A stretch of DNA of 64,000 bases from Streptomyces sp. SAI-127 (GTDB taxonomy: Bacteria > Actinomycetota > Actinomycetes > Streptomycetales > Streptomycetaceae): positions 310,001 to 374,000 of the forward strand of contig NZ_JARXYJ010000001.1 of the NCBI RefSeq assembly GCF_029894425.1, in the 5' to 3' direction. The position numbers and the translations under genes are program-made. The notes under the pieces were generated by a model. It was not told the origin of the DNA and ran no database searches. It was given only the letters and a program-made list of their open reading frames with translations. How positions within the stretch are numbered: position 1 is the first letter of the stretch; every line of letters starts with the position of its first letter. Positions 51,162 to 59,392 of this stretch are shown here, piece by piece.

Positions 51162-52250
51162 CTAGCCCGCGCGGTCCAGCCGGAAGCGCGGATGGGGCTC
51201 GGCCCGGCCGGTGGCGAGGTCGGCCGCCATCGCGCCGATGAGCGGGGCGAATTTCGCGCCGTGGCCGGAGCACGGGGAGGCGATGACGAACGGGCCGTGC
51301 CGGTCGAGGACGAAGTCCTCGTCGTGGGTGGTGGTGTAGAGGCAGGTCGCCTCGGCCACCGGGTCGGGTTCGAGGCCCGGGAGGCGGTCGCGTACGAAGC
51401 CGCTCACCCGCGTGCGCGACGACGCGTCGACGACCCCGCTGCGGGTGCGGGCGGTGGTGGGGGTGCCGCGATCGTGCTCGGCGACCTTGACCGCGGGCAG
51501 CGGACCGCCGTCGCTTCCGGACGGCAGCCCGTAGAGATGCAGTTCCCCGTCCCAGATCAGGGTCGGCCACCGCACGGACGGATCCCGCTGCCGGAAGTGG
51601 AAGACCTGCTGCTGGGTCACCTCCAACGGCGGTAGGGAAAAGGGCAGTTCGAGGGCCGGCAGCCAGGCACCGACTGCGATCACCACGGTGTCGGCGACGA
51701 TCTCGCGGCCGTCGTCGGTGTGCAGGAGCACCTTCTCGCCGCCCTGGACGTCGATGCCCGTGACGCGCACGCCGATGATCCCTTCCGCGCCGTGCTCGAT
51801 CGCCCGCCGAACGCAGGCCGCGACGGTCTGGTCGGCGTCGACGACGCCCGCGTCCGGGTGGTACAGCACAGGGCCTGTGATGCGGAGGTACGGCCAGCGC
51901 TCCGAGGCGGCTTCCGGGCCGAGGAGTTCGTGGGGCACCGCGGCCGCGTCGAGGAGGGCGGAGAGTCCCTCCGTGTCGCGGTCCTCGCCCATGTCGAGGC
52001 CACCGGTCGTGCGCAGCAAGGGAGTCGAGCTGTCGTCCTCCAGTTCCCGCCACTGCTCGTGCGCCTGCCCGGTCAGCCGTACGTAGAAGGGGTCGGCGTA
52101 CGCCCGCCGGAAGATCCTCGAGCTGCCGTGCGAACTGCCGTGACTGTGGCCGATGTCGTACGCCTCGACGAGCGTGACCTCGTGGCCGCGACGGGCGAGC
52201 TGCCAGGCGGTGGCCGCGCCCATCAGTCCGGCGCCTACGACGGCGATCAC
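51162..52250 (-). CDS. FAD amine oxidase, sarcosine oxidase/N-methyltryptophan oxidase type
   Basis: 362 residues from GTG 52250, overlapping the GlxD stop by 4 nt. MIAVVGAGLMGAATAWQLAR is the FAD site, RIFRRAYADPFYVRLT the MSOX-type segment, and Cys303 in EATCLYTTTHDEDFVLD is at the covalent-flavin position of monomeric sarcosine oxidase. ASPCSGHGAKFAPLIG completes the family signature. It should demethylate an N-methyl amino acid to give amino acid, formaldehyde and H2O2. Beside N-methylglutamate synthase-like genes, N-methylglutamate is an attractive substrate, by inference. Confidence 0.9.
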   Translation of the reverse strand: MIAVVGAGLMGAATAWQLARRGHEVTLVEAYDIGHSHGSSHGSSRIFRRAYADPFYVRLTGQAHEQWRELEDDSSTPLLRTTGGLDMGEDRDTEGLSALLDAAAVPHELLGPEAASERWPYLRITGPVLYHPDAGVVDADQTVAACVRRAIEHGAEGIIGVRVTGIDVQGGEKVLLHTDDGREIVADTVVIAVGAWLPALELPFSLPPLEVTQQQVFHFRQRDPSVRWPTLIWDGELHLYGLPSGSDGGPLPAVKVAEHDRGTPTTARTRSGVVDASSRTRVSGFVRDRLPGLEPDPVAEATCLYTTTHDEDFVLDRHGPFVIASPCSGHGAKFAPLIGAMAADLATGRAEPHPRFRLDRAG

Positions 52251-53566
52251 AGACCCTCCCCGGGGATCCAGTTCGTTCCCGCGAGTGGGACGCGGGCCAT
52301 GGCGGCGGACTCGATCGTGAGCGCGACCAGGTCCTCGGGCTCCAGATGCAGGAGGTGGGCCTTGCCGCAGGCGCGGGCAAGGGTCTGGGCCTCCATGGTC
52401 ATCACACGCAGGTAGTTCGCGAGCCGGCGACCGGCCTCGACCGGTTCGAGGCGGGCGGCGAGTTCCTCGTCCTGGGTGGAGATGCCGGCCGGGTCGCGGC
52501 CGTCCTGGTAGTCGTCGAAGTAGCCTGCGGCGGAGCCCAGTCGACGGTACTCGGCATCGTACTTGGGGTGGTTGTCGCCGAGCGCGATGAGCGCCGCCGT
52601 CCCGATCGCGACCGCGTCCGCGCCCAGAGCGAGGGCCTTGGCCATGTCGGCGCCGCCGCGGATGCCGCCGGAGACGATGAGCTGGACCTCGCGGTGGACC
52701 CCCAGCTCCTGCAGCGCCCGCACCGCTTGGGGCAGCGCGGCCAAGGTGGGGATGCCGACGTGCTCGATGAAGACGTCCTGGGTGGCGGCCGTGCCGCCCT
52801 GCATTCCGTCGACGACCACGACGTCGGCGCCCGCGTGGACGGCGAGCTTGACGTCGTAGTACGTCCGGGTCGCGCCGACCTTCACATAGATCGGCTTCTC
52901 CCAGTCGGTGATCTCGCGCAGTTCGAGGATCTTGATCGCGAGGTCGTCCGGGCCGGTCCAGTCGGGGTGGCGGCAGGCGCTGCGCTGGTCGATGCCGACG
53001 GGCAGCGTCCGCATACCCGCGACCCGTTCGGTGATCTTCTGGCCGAGCAGCATGCCTCCACCGCCGGGCTTGGCGCCCTGGCCGAGGACGACCTCGATGG
53101 CGTCGGCCTTGCGCAGATCGTCGGGGTTCATGCCGTAGCGGGACGGCAGGTACTGGTGGACGAGGTGCTTGGAGTGGCCCCGCTCCTCCGGGGTCATCCC
53201 GCCGTCGCCGGTGGTCGTCGAGGTGCCGACTTCGCTGGCACCGCGGCCGAGGGCCTCCTTGGCCTGGGCAGACAGGGCGCCGAAGCTCATGCCGGCGATG
53301 GTGACGGGGGTGGCGAGGCGCAGGGGGTGCTTGGCGTGCCGGGTGCCGAGGACGACGTCGGTGTCACAGCGCTCGCGGTAACCCTCCAGCGGGTAGCGCG
53401 ACATGGAGGCGCCGAGCAGCAACAGGTCGTCGAAGTGCGGAAGCTTCCGCTTGGCGCCCCAGCCACGGATGTCGTAGACGCCGGTCTCGGCGGCTCGCTG
53501 GATGGCGTGGATGGTGGCACGGTCGAAGGTGGCCGACTCGCGCAGGCCGTGGGCTGCGGGTTCCAA
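52247..53566 (-). CDS. Glutamate synthase-like FMN domain protein (GlxD / N-methylglutamate synthase subunit C-like)
   Basis: About 439 residues. I place the start at TTG 53566, 6 nt after AGAGGAG; the frame is open to 53638, but that part contains a GC hairpin and looks intergenic. The FMN barrel of glutamate synthase is clear: PVTIAGMSFGALSAQAKEAL, TGDGGMTPEER, GQGAKPGGGGMLLGQKI, VVVDGMQGGTAATQDVF and IVSGGIRGGADMAKALALGA. It catalyses the synthase half-reaction of a three-part enzyme with GlxB and GlxC. It lies between GlxC and the amine oxidase. Confidence 0.9.
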   Translation of the reverse strand: MEPAAHGLRESATFDRATIHAIQRAAETGVYDIRGWGAKRKLPHFDDLLLLGASMSRYPLEGYRERCDTDVVLGTRHAKHPLRLATPVTIAGMSFGALSAQAKEALGRGASEVGTSTTTGDGGMTPEERGHSKHLVHQYLPSRYGMNPDDLRKADAIEVVLGQGAKPGGGGMLLGQKITERVAGMRTLPVGIDQRSACRHPDWTGPDDLAIKILELREITDWEKPIYVKVGATRTYYDVKLAVHAGADVVVVDGMQGGTAATQDVFIEHVGIPTLAALPQAVRALQELGVHREVQLIVSGGIRGGADMAKALALGADAVAIGTAALIALGDNHPKYDAEYRRLGSAAGYFDDYQDGRDPAGISTQDEELAARLEPVEAGRRLANYLRVMTMEAQTLARACGKAHLLHLEPEDLVALTIESAAMARVPLAGTNWIPGEGL

Positions 53567-53594
53567 TGTCAACTCCTCTGATGGGGCGAGGTGT

Positions 53595-53614
53595 CGCGCC
53601 CCCTGAGGGGCGCG
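53595..53614 (-). repeat. Stable hairpin in the glxC-glxD intergenic gap
   Basis: CGCGCCCC-CTGA-GGGGCGCG gives an 8-bp GC stem 29 nt upstream of the GlxD start, inside a 167-nt gap of an otherwise tight operon. It may attenuate transcription or stabilise the upstream transcript. Confidence 0.5.
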
Positions 53615-53733
53615 GGGCCGTACGGGTGTGCGGCTCACCGCGCGGGCGCGACCGGCGACATCCGGCCCGCGGAATGCGGATGGAAACGGAAGGCGGATGA
53701 ATACGGACTCCCAGCGGGGCTGATACGCCGCCG

Positions 53734-54408
53734 CTAATACGCCGCCGAGTTGCCGACGTTGAAGTGGTATAGCGTCCTGGCGGAGCCGTACCGTCGGAAA
53801 TCCGCCGCGTCCTCGTCCCGCTCGGCCGCCTTGAGCAACTCGGCCAGTTCGACGAAGTGTTCCGCCCGCATCTCCTTCTCCACGCAGTCCGCGCCGAGGG
53901 ACTTCACCGCGCCCCGGACGTAGATCCGCGCCTCATAGAGGGAGTCCCCGAGGGCTTCCCCGGCGTCGCCGCAGACGACCAACCGCCCGGCCTGCCCCAT
54001 GAATGCGCTCATGTGGCCGACGTTTCCGCCGACGACGATGTCCACGCCTTTCATGGAGATGCCGCACCGGGCGGACGCGTCCCCGTCGACGACGAGCAGT
54101 CCGCCGTGCGCGGTGGCCCCGGCCGACTGGGACGCGTTGCCGCGCACCCGCACGGTGCCGGACATCATGTTCTCGGCGACTCCGGTGCCGGCGTTGCCGT
54201 GGACGGTCACCGTGGCGCGCTGGTTCATGCCGGCGCAGTAGTAGCCGACGTGACCTTCGATGTCGACGGCGAGATCCTCCCGGACCCCGCAGGCCACGGC
54301 GTGCGCGCCGCGCGGGTTGAGAACTCGCCAGGACGCGGCTTCGGGGGCGTGCAGGGCCTGGTTGAGCTCCCGCACCGGTGTCCTGGCCAGGTCGATCAGC
54401 GTCGCCAT
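53734..54408 (-). CDS. GXGXG-domain protein (GlxC / N-methylglutamate synthase subunit B-like)
   Basis: 224 residues. The right-handed beta-helix of the glutamate synthase C-terminal (GXGXG) domain is evident from repeated glycine-rich turns: VDIEGHVGYYCAGMNQRATV, VHGNAGTGVAENMMSGTVRV, GDASARCGISMKGVDIVVG and GNVGHMSAFMGQAGRLVVCG. It is a structural subunit connecting the amidotransferase and FMN synthase parts. Its start overlaps the GlxB end by 13 nt, showing tight coupling. Confidence 0.9.
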   Translation of the reverse strand: MATLIDLARTPVRELNQALHAPEAASWRVLNPRGAHAVACGVREDLAVDIEGHVGYYCAGMNQRATVTVHGNAGTGVAENMMSGTVRVRGNASQSAGATAHGGLLVVDGDASARCGISMKGVDIVVGGNVGHMSAFMGQAGRLVVCGDAGEALGDSLYEARIYVRGAVKSLGADCVEKEMRAEHFVELAELLKAAERDEDAADFRRYGSARTLYHFNVGNSAAY

Positions 54409-55253
54409 ATGTACACCTCTTCCGGCTCGGGTTCGAAGATCCGGGCGTTCTCGATACCCGGCAGGACGTCCAGCGCCCGGTACTCGGAGGCCATCGCCAC
54501 CCACGCGTCGGTCTCGGCGACCAGCGCCGGCTTGCAGGCGATGGCGTCGCGGACGACCGCGAAGGAGTCGCCGGTCGATACCAGCAACGTGTAGAAACCG
54601 TCGAACCGCTCGCACAGCAGCCGCAGCGCCTTCTCCAGGTCGGCGCCCTGCTCCAGCTGGTGGGCGACGAAGCGGGCGCCGACCTCGGAGTCGTTCTCGC
54701 TGTCGAACTCGACGCCTTGGGCGCGCAGTTCGCGGCGAATGGTGGCGTGGTTGGCGAAGGAGCCGTTGTGCACCAGGCACTGTCCGGGGCCGACGGAGAA
54801 GGGATGGGCGCCCTCGGGGGTGACCGCCGACTCGGTGGCCATGCGGGTATGGCCGACGCCCTGCCAGCCGCTCACCCCGGCGAGCCCGAACGCGTCCGCC
54901 AACTCGACGGGATTCCCGGTGCCCTTGAGTACGGCGAACCCCTCGCCGGAGCCGATCACAGTGGCTTCGGGAAGCGCGGCCGCGAGCTGGTCGGCACCGG
55001 CGTGCACCACGGTGGTGGCGTCGGCGTCGAAGGCCACCACCCCTGGCAGCGCGGCTTCCACCTCGGTCTTCGAGGTGCCCAGCAGTGAGACGACGGCCTG
55101 TCCCGGCGGGGACAGCCGCGGGTCGCCGTACACCGCGACACCCGCCGAGTCCGGGCCCCGCTCGACGACCTGGCCGAGCATCGCGCTCAGCAAGTCGCCG
55201 AGCCGTGGTTCGAGTGAGGGGTCACGCAGATGGAGCCCCACGATTCCGCACAT
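54396..55253 (-). CDS. Class II glutamine amidotransferase (GlxB / N-methylglutamate synthase subunit A-like)
   Basis: 285 residues. The start MCGIVGLHL exposes Cys2, the nucleophile of Ntn-type glutamine amidotransferases. VERGPDSAGVAVYG, GVGHTRMATESAV and CLVHNGSFANHATIRREL are the conserved Arg, Asn and Gly oxyanion elements. It hydrolyses glutamine and passes ammonia, or in the N-methylglutamate system activates methylamine incorporation, to the FMN subunit. It follows the glutamine synthetase-like gene by 57 nt. Confidence 0.92.
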   Translation of the reverse strand: MCGIVGLHLRDPSLEPRLGDLLSAMLGQVVERGPDSAGVAVYGDPRLSPPGQAVVSLLGTSKTEVEAALPGVVAFDADATTVVHAGADQLAAALPEATVIGSGEGFAVLKGTGNPVELADAFGLAGVSGWQGVGHTRMATESAVTPEGAHPFSVGPGQCLVHNGSFANHATIRRELRAQGVEFDSENDSEVGARFVAHQLEQGADLEKALRLLCERFDGFYTLLVSTGDSFAVVRDAIACKPALVAETDAWVAMASEYRALDVLPGIENARIFEPEPEEVYIWRR

Positions 55254-55268
55254 CTCAAGTCCCTTCGG

Positions 55269-55324
55269 AAGGCGGTCAAAGGCGGAAGGCGATCAAAAGG
55301 CGAGAGGCGATCAGAAGGCGGTCA
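55269..55324. repeat. Four degenerate direct repeats RAGGCGRTCA between glnA-like and glxB
   Basis: Copies start at 55269, 55286, 55304 and 55315, each of the form (A/G)AGGCG(G/A)TCA. The last two run into the 3' end of the synthetase gene. They fill most of the 57-nt gap and could be a slippage product or an RNA-processing/protein site. Confidence 0.5.
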
Positions 55325-56639
55325 GATAGCGGTCGAGCTCCCAGGGGCCGACCGTCGCGTGCCAGTCGAAGAACTCCTGGCGCTTGAGGTCCGCGAAGTA
55401 CCGGCTCACGCCGCTCCCGGCCACGTCCAGGGCACCGCTGATCACGTCGTCCGTCTGGAGGGCTTCGACCGCGTGCAGCAGGGTCGGCGGGAGTTCGGGG
55501 CCCTTGCCGCCCGCGCCCGGCTCGCCGGGGTCGAGGCCGCGCTCGATGCCGTCGAGGCCGGCGGCGAGGGCGGCGGCAGCGGCGAGGTAGGGGTTGGCGG
55601 CGCCGTCTCCGCCGCGCAGCTCGATGCGGTTGCCGTCGGGGACGCGGACGAAGTGGGTGCGGTCGTTGCCGCCGTAGCCCGCCACGCGCGGTGACCAGGT
55701 CGCGCCCGAGCGGGTGGAGACCGCGCCGGTGCGCTTGTACGAGTTGACCGTCGGGGCGATCACGGCCTGCAGGGCCGGCGCGTGCTCGACGACCCCGGCA
55801 AGGAAGGAGTAGGCGAGCGGGGAGAGACCCAGTCCGCGTCCGTCGGTGGCGTCGGGGAAGGTGGGGTGGGCGCCCCGCCACAGCGACATGTGCATATGCA
55901 TGCCGGTGCCGGTGCGGTCGGTGAAGGGCTTCGGCATGAACGTGGCCGTCATGCCGCGTTGTTCGGCCAGTACCGACACCAGGTACCGCATGGTGATGAC
56001 CCGGTCGGCGGTGGTGAGGGCGTCGGCGTGCTGGAAGTTCTGCTCGAACTGGCCGTTGCCGTCTTCGTGATCGTTGGCGTAGTTGCCCCAGCCGAGGGAG
56101 TTCATGGCGCTGGAGACCGCGGTGAGGTGGTCGTACATCCGGGTCAACCCGCGTGCGTCGTAACAGGGTTGGGCAGCGGTGTCCCTGACGTCGGCGACCC
56201 TGAGCACTCCGTGCTCGTCCCGGTTGACGAGGAAGTACTCGACCTCCGCGCCCACGGAGAGGGACAGCCCCTGCTCGGCGGCCCGCTCCAGCAGTCTGCG
56301 CAGGATGACACGCGGGGCGTACGGCCAGGGTTTCCCCTCCACGTAAGGGTCGCAGTGGACGAGCGCGAGACCGGGCTTCACGAAGGGGACCGGCGTGTAC
56401 GAGGACGCGTCCGGCCGGGCGATGACATCGGGGTCGCTGGGCTGCTGGCCGAGCGCGCCGGCCGCGTACCCGGCGAAACCGACGCCCGCGTCCCGGAGTT
56501 CCTCAACAGCTTGGGCTGGGACGAGCTTGGCGCACGGCTTGCCGGTGAGGTCGACGAAGACGGCGAGCACGAACTCGATGCCGTCAGCGCGGACCAGCTC
56601 GGCGAGATCGGGGGCGTCCGCTTCCGGGTCGGTCGTCAT
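55311..56639 (-). CDS. glnT: Glutamine synthetase III-like protein (GlnT / gamma-glutamylmethylamide synthetase type)
   Basis: 442 residues from ATG 56639 (GGGAGGGG 3-5 nt upstream). The glutamine synthetase fold is seen in VGAEVEYFLVNRDE (metal Glu), DHEDGNGQFEQNF, ATFMPKPFTDRTGTGMHMHM, APTVNSYKRTGAV and NRIELRGGDGAANPYLA. It ligates glutamate to ammonia or an amine using ATP. Its fixed linkage to GlxB, GlxC and GlxD is the arrangement known for GlnT and for GmaS of the N-methylglutamate route; sequence alone does not decide between these substrates. It starts the six-gene leftward operon. Confidence 0.88.
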   Translation of the reverse strand: MTTDPEADAPDLAELVRADGIEFVLAVFVDLTGKPCAKLVPAQAVEELRDAGVGFAGYAAGALGQQPSDPDVIARPDASSYTPVPFVKPGLALVHCDPYVEGKPWPYAPRVILRRLLERAAEQGLSLSVGAEVEYFLVNRDEHGVLRVADVRDTAAQPCYDARGLTRMYDHLTAVSSAMNSLGWGNYANDHEDGNGQFEQNFQHADALTTADRVITMRYLVSVLAEQRGMTATFMPKPFTDRTGTGMHMHMSLWRGAHPTFPDATDGRGLGLSPLAYSFLAGVVEHAPALQAVIAPTVNSYKRTGAVSTRSGATWSPRVAGYGGNDRTHFVRVPDGNRIELRGGDGAANPYLAAAAALAAGLDGIERGLDPGEPGAGGKGPELPPTLLHAVEALQTDDVISGALDVAGSGVSRYFADLKRQEFFDWHATVGPWELDRYLTAF

Positions 56640-56666
56640 GGCCCCTCCCAGGGTGTCCACTGTGGT

Positions 56667-56691
56667 GAATCAATGTTGCATCTGAGTAGAC
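56667..56691. promoter_or_regulatory. Shared 25-bp element, copy 2, before the glutamine synthetase-like gene
   Basis: GAATCAATGTTGC (56667-56679) followed by AGTAGAC (56685-56691) aligns without gaps to 50452-50476 (18 of 25 identical). It lies 28 nt upstream of the ATG, a position suited to repression. Confidence 0.65.
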
Positions 56692-56742
56692 CTCTACGGT
56701 GTTACGGCCGGATTTCCGCCGTGGAAGGTCCCCGTAAGCCGA

Positions 56743-56780
56743 AGGGCCGGGTCCGCCTCCGAAGAGGCGGACCCGGCCCT
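56743..56780 (-). terminator. Strong hairpin terminator after the NCS1 permease gene
   Basis: A perfect 17-bp stem: AGGGCCGGGTCCGCCTC (56743-56759), loop CGAA, then its exact complement (56764-56780). It lies 9 nt past the permease stop and insulates it from the glutamine synthetase promoter downstream. Confidence 0.85.
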
Positions 56781-56789
56781 GAGGTTCCG

Positions 56790-58217
56790 TCAGGACACAA
56801 CAGCCGTCGGTTCGCTGGAGCCCAGCTCGGACGAACCTCGGGAGGAGCCCCGCACCCACAGCGGCTTCAGCCGGTACGTCAGCAGGTACAGCACCGCGCC
56901 CGCTCCGGCCGCGACGAACATGCTCAGGTCGCCCGCCCCCGGATACGCGGCCGAGAACGGGCCGGTGTAGAAGCTGGACTGCCAGAACGGCACCGAGGCG
57001 GCCACCCCGCCCGCCCAGGAGACGAAGCCCCAGTCCAGCACCCGGCGGCGGTCGTAGAGCTCGGAAATGCGGGCCGGGTCGGAGCGGCCGCCCAGATAGA
57101 AGTCGAGGAGCAGCACGGCCGCGAAGGGGGCGATGAAGTACGCGGTCAGGTTGAGGAACACCTTGAACTTGTCCTCCGTGCCCGCCGCACCCCACAGGCT
57201 GATCGCGTAGGCCAGCAGACAGATGACGGTGACCGCCTGGGAGCGGCTGACCGGGATCTTCAGCGTCTGGACGGAGATCGCGCCGCCGTAGACGTTGAGG
57301 AAGTTCTGCGCGAGTGCGGACAGGCCGACGGCGAGCAGGGCGGGCACGGCGAAGGGGCCGGCCAGTTCGTGCAGGGCGGTGATCGAGTCCGAGCTGGTCG
57401 CGCTGCCGCCGACGACCACGCCCAGGATGCCCAGCCAGCAGATGGTGACGAAGTTGCCGAGGCCGGTGTACCAGGCGGTGCGGGTGACGACCTCGGGGGT
57501 GTCCGGCAGATAGCGGGAATAGTCCGAGGCGAACGGCGCCCAGGCCACCAGGAAGGACAGGAACCAGCCTCCGAAGGTGACCCAGCCGCCGGCGGAACCG
57601 ATGTAGCCGGACGCCTTCGGGTCGGCGTGGAAGAGGCTTCCGCCGCGCACGACCGCGACCACGGTGATGAGGAGGAAGAGCGGGGTGAGGACGAAGGTCA
57701 GCGCCCTCTGGAGGTAGTTGATCATGTTGTAGCCGTAGATCGACACCACCAGCTCGACCGCCGTGAGCACCGCGCCACACAGCCAGAACGGCAGATGTGT
57801 CAGCTCGGCGAACGCCTTGCCGCCCAGGATGACGGTGACCGCCGCCCAGCCGATCCCGGCGAACACGTTGATGTATGCCACGGGCAGGAAGTTGCCGAAG
57901 AATCCGAGCGGGCCGCGCGCCTGGACCTGCTGCGCCACGCCGAGCCGTACACCCATCCGGGACATGACGGCCATCAGCAGCGAGCCGAGCGCCGCCCCGA
58001 CGACGATGGCTGTGACGGCGGCGCCGAAGCTCAGCCCGAACCAGGCCGCACTGAAGCCGAGCAGGATGATCGGGAAGTTGAGACCGGCCGCGAACCAGAC
58101 GAAGAACTGCGAGCTGGGCTTGCCGTGCCGTTCGTTGTCGGGGATGTGGTCGATGCCGAAGGGCTCGATCTTGGTGACCGCGCTGCCGTAGACCGGCGCC
58201 GGTGTTCCGTCTGTCAT
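56790..58217 (-). CDS. NCS1-family nucleobase/heterocycle permease
   Basis: 475 residues with about 12 hydrophobic helices. KIEPFGIDHIPDNERHGKPS at the N-terminus is the NCS1 hallmark; FAGIGWAAVTVILGGKA and WFLSFLVAWAPFASDYSRYL match conserved helix 3 and 6 segments. NCS1 proteins import cytosine, uracil, allantoin, hydantoin, thiamine or pyridoxine with Na+ or H+. ATG 58217 is 28 nt past the SnoaL/flavin-reductase stop, in the same leftward unit. A heterocyclic substrate for the neighbouring flavin monooxygenase is a direct inference. Confidence 0.93.
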   Translation of the reverse strand: MTDGTPAPVYGSAVTKIEPFGIDHIPDNERHGKPSSQFFVWFAAGLNFPIILLGFSAAWFGLSFGAAVTAIVVGAALGSLLMAVMSRMGVRLGVAQQVQARGPLGFFGNFLPVAYINVFAGIGWAAVTVILGGKAFAELTHLPFWLCGAVLTAVELVVSIYGYNMINYLQRALTFVLTPLFLLITVVAVVRGGSLFHADPKASGYIGSAGGWVTFGGWFLSFLVAWAPFASDYSRYLPDTPEVVTRTAWYTGLGNFVTICWLGILGVVVGGSATSSDSITALHELAGPFAVPALLAVGLSALAQNFLNVYGGAISVQTLKIPVSRSQAVTVICLLAYAISLWGAAGTEDKFKVFLNLTAYFIAPFAAVLLLDFYLGGRSDPARISELYDRRRVLDWGFVSWAGGVAASVPFWQSSFYTGPFSAAYPGAGDLSMFVAAGAGAVLYLLTYRLKPLWVRGSSRGSSELGSSEPTAVVS

Positions 58218-58245
58218 GTGGTGCTCCTGCTCGGGTGGGTCGGGG

Positions 58246-59181
58246 TCACCACGGCAACGGCGCCGTGTGCGAGATGTCGAAGAAACCGCCGCCGCTGTAG
58301 ACCAGCGGGGCGAGGTCGTCGTGCCGGGCGGAGACCACCCGGCCGGTGAACACGGTGTGGCTGCCGGCCTCGAGCCGCTGTCCGATCTCGACCTCCAGCT
58401 GGGCGCAGGAGCCGTCGATCAGCGGGGCGCCGAAGTCACCGGGGGTCCAGGAGATACGGGCGAACTTGTCGTCGCCCTTGGAGGCGAAGGTCTTCGCCAC
58501 GTCGAGCTGGTCGGCGGCCAGGATGCTGATGCCGAGATGGCTCGACCGGTGCAGTGCGGGATGGGTGCTGGAGCTGTGCTGCACGCAGACCAGGACCATT
58601 GGCGGGTCGAGCGAGATGCTGGAGAAGGCGTTGACCGCGAGGCCGCGGGGCGTGCCGTCGTCGTCCGTGGTCACCACGGTGACGCCGGTGATGAACTTGC
58701 GGTGCACCCCGCGCACCAGGTCGGCGTCGACGGCGGCCCGCTGGACGGTGGAAATGATCCCGAGCGCCTCCAGGAGCTGCCGGGAGTCAAAGGTCACCCA
58801 CTCCTCGGCGACCGAGGGCCCCTCGAAGCGGGCGAAGGTCGCGCCGGACACCTCGACCGGTTTCCCGGTGGGCGGCACACCGAGGAAGTCCCCGGTGTGC
58901 CGGCCGGCGCTGCGCCAGCGGATCGCCAGCCGGTCGCCGTCCTCGACGATGTCCTCGATCTCGGTCCGCAGGTCGGGGAACGCCTCACGGACGGCGCGGA
59001 TGGAGTCCTTGAGCTGGTCCCGGTCCTGTGTGACGGACGCGGGCCCGCGGCGGCGGACGTAGGAGGGGCTGAGCAGCTCATCCAGGGCGTCGAGGTGTCC
59101 CTGGTCCCAGGCGGCGCGCCAAGCGGAGCGGACACGGGAGCTGCGATCGGCGGCGGCGGGGCGGTCAAGAGTGTGGGTCAT
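58246..59181 (-). CDS. SnoaL-like domain fused to flavin reductase domain
   Basis: 311 residues. Residues ~15-135 form an NTF2/SnoaL-like polyketide-cyclase-type domain (AWRAAWDQGHLDALDELLSP, LKDSIRAVREAFPDLRTEIE, HTGDFLGVPPTGKPVEVSGA). Residues ~150-311 are a split-barrel flavin reductase (FITGVTVVTTDDDGTPRGLA, VNAFSSISLDPPMVLVCVQ, LGISILAADQLDVAKTFASK). The reductase half should supply reduced flavin to the divergently encoded luciferase-like monooxygenase. The SnoaL half may bind or isomerise its product. The fusion itself is unusual. Confidence 0.88.
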   Translation of the reverse strand: MTHTLDRPAAADRSSRVRSAWRAAWDQGHLDALDELLSPSYVRRRGPASVTQDRDQLKDSIRAVREAFPDLRTEIEDIVEDGDRLAIRWRSAGRHTGDFLGVPPTGKPVEVSGATFARFEGPSVAEEWVTFDSRQLLEALGIISTVQRAAVDADLVRGVHRKFITGVTVVTTDDDGTPRGLAVNAFSSISLDPPMVLVCVQHSSSTHPALHRSSHLGISILAADQLDVAKTFASKGDDKFARISWTPGDFGAPLIDGSCAQLEVEIGQRLEAGSHTVFTGRVVSARHDDLAPLVYSGGGFFDISHTAPLPW

Positions 59182-59298
59182 GGTGGGTCCCTCAGTCAGC
59201 TCTTGTATGGCAGAGGACCGTAGGGAGGGGATGGTTCGGTGTCAACACCTCATCCGGAAAAGCCTGGTGATTGCTTCAGTGGCGATCAAACGCACAGG

Positions 59299-59319
59299 TC
59301 AGACTTGTTTCTGAGTAGT
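59299..59319. promoter_or_regulatory. Partial copy 3 of the shared element in the divergent monooxygenase promoter region
   Basis: TTGTTTC (59305-59311) is followed directly by TGAGTAG (59312-59318); CTGAGTAG also occurs at 56682-56689. Relative to copies 1 and 2 the spacer is about 4 nt shorter, so this is a weaker match. It lies between the flavin-reductase and monooxygenase starts. Confidence 0.35.
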
Positions 59320-59392
59320 TAACCCTTGACGGCACTGATTCCGGACTCCTAGCCTCACTGCCATGGCACAGCGAGAGAGGGAAGGTCACGGG

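Noticed and set aside
53567..53638. GTG start at 53638 for the GlxD-like protein
   Set aside because: The extra segment contains an intergenic GC hairpin, and AGAGGAG lies just before the TTG chosen.
55311..56639. Calling this gene gmaS outright
   Set aside because: GlnT and GmaS share the same genetic linkage and fold; amine specificity cannot be read from the sequence by eye.
55782..58349. Open frame of about 855 codons opposite the glutamine synthetase and NCS1 permease genes
   Set aside because: Antisense to two well-supported genes and a perfect terminator hairpin; acidic, repetitive composition without a domain.
59301..59318. Treating the third TGAGTAG site as a full operator equal to the other two
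   Set aside because: The spacer differs by about 4 nt and only part matches, so it is kept as a weak, partial copy.
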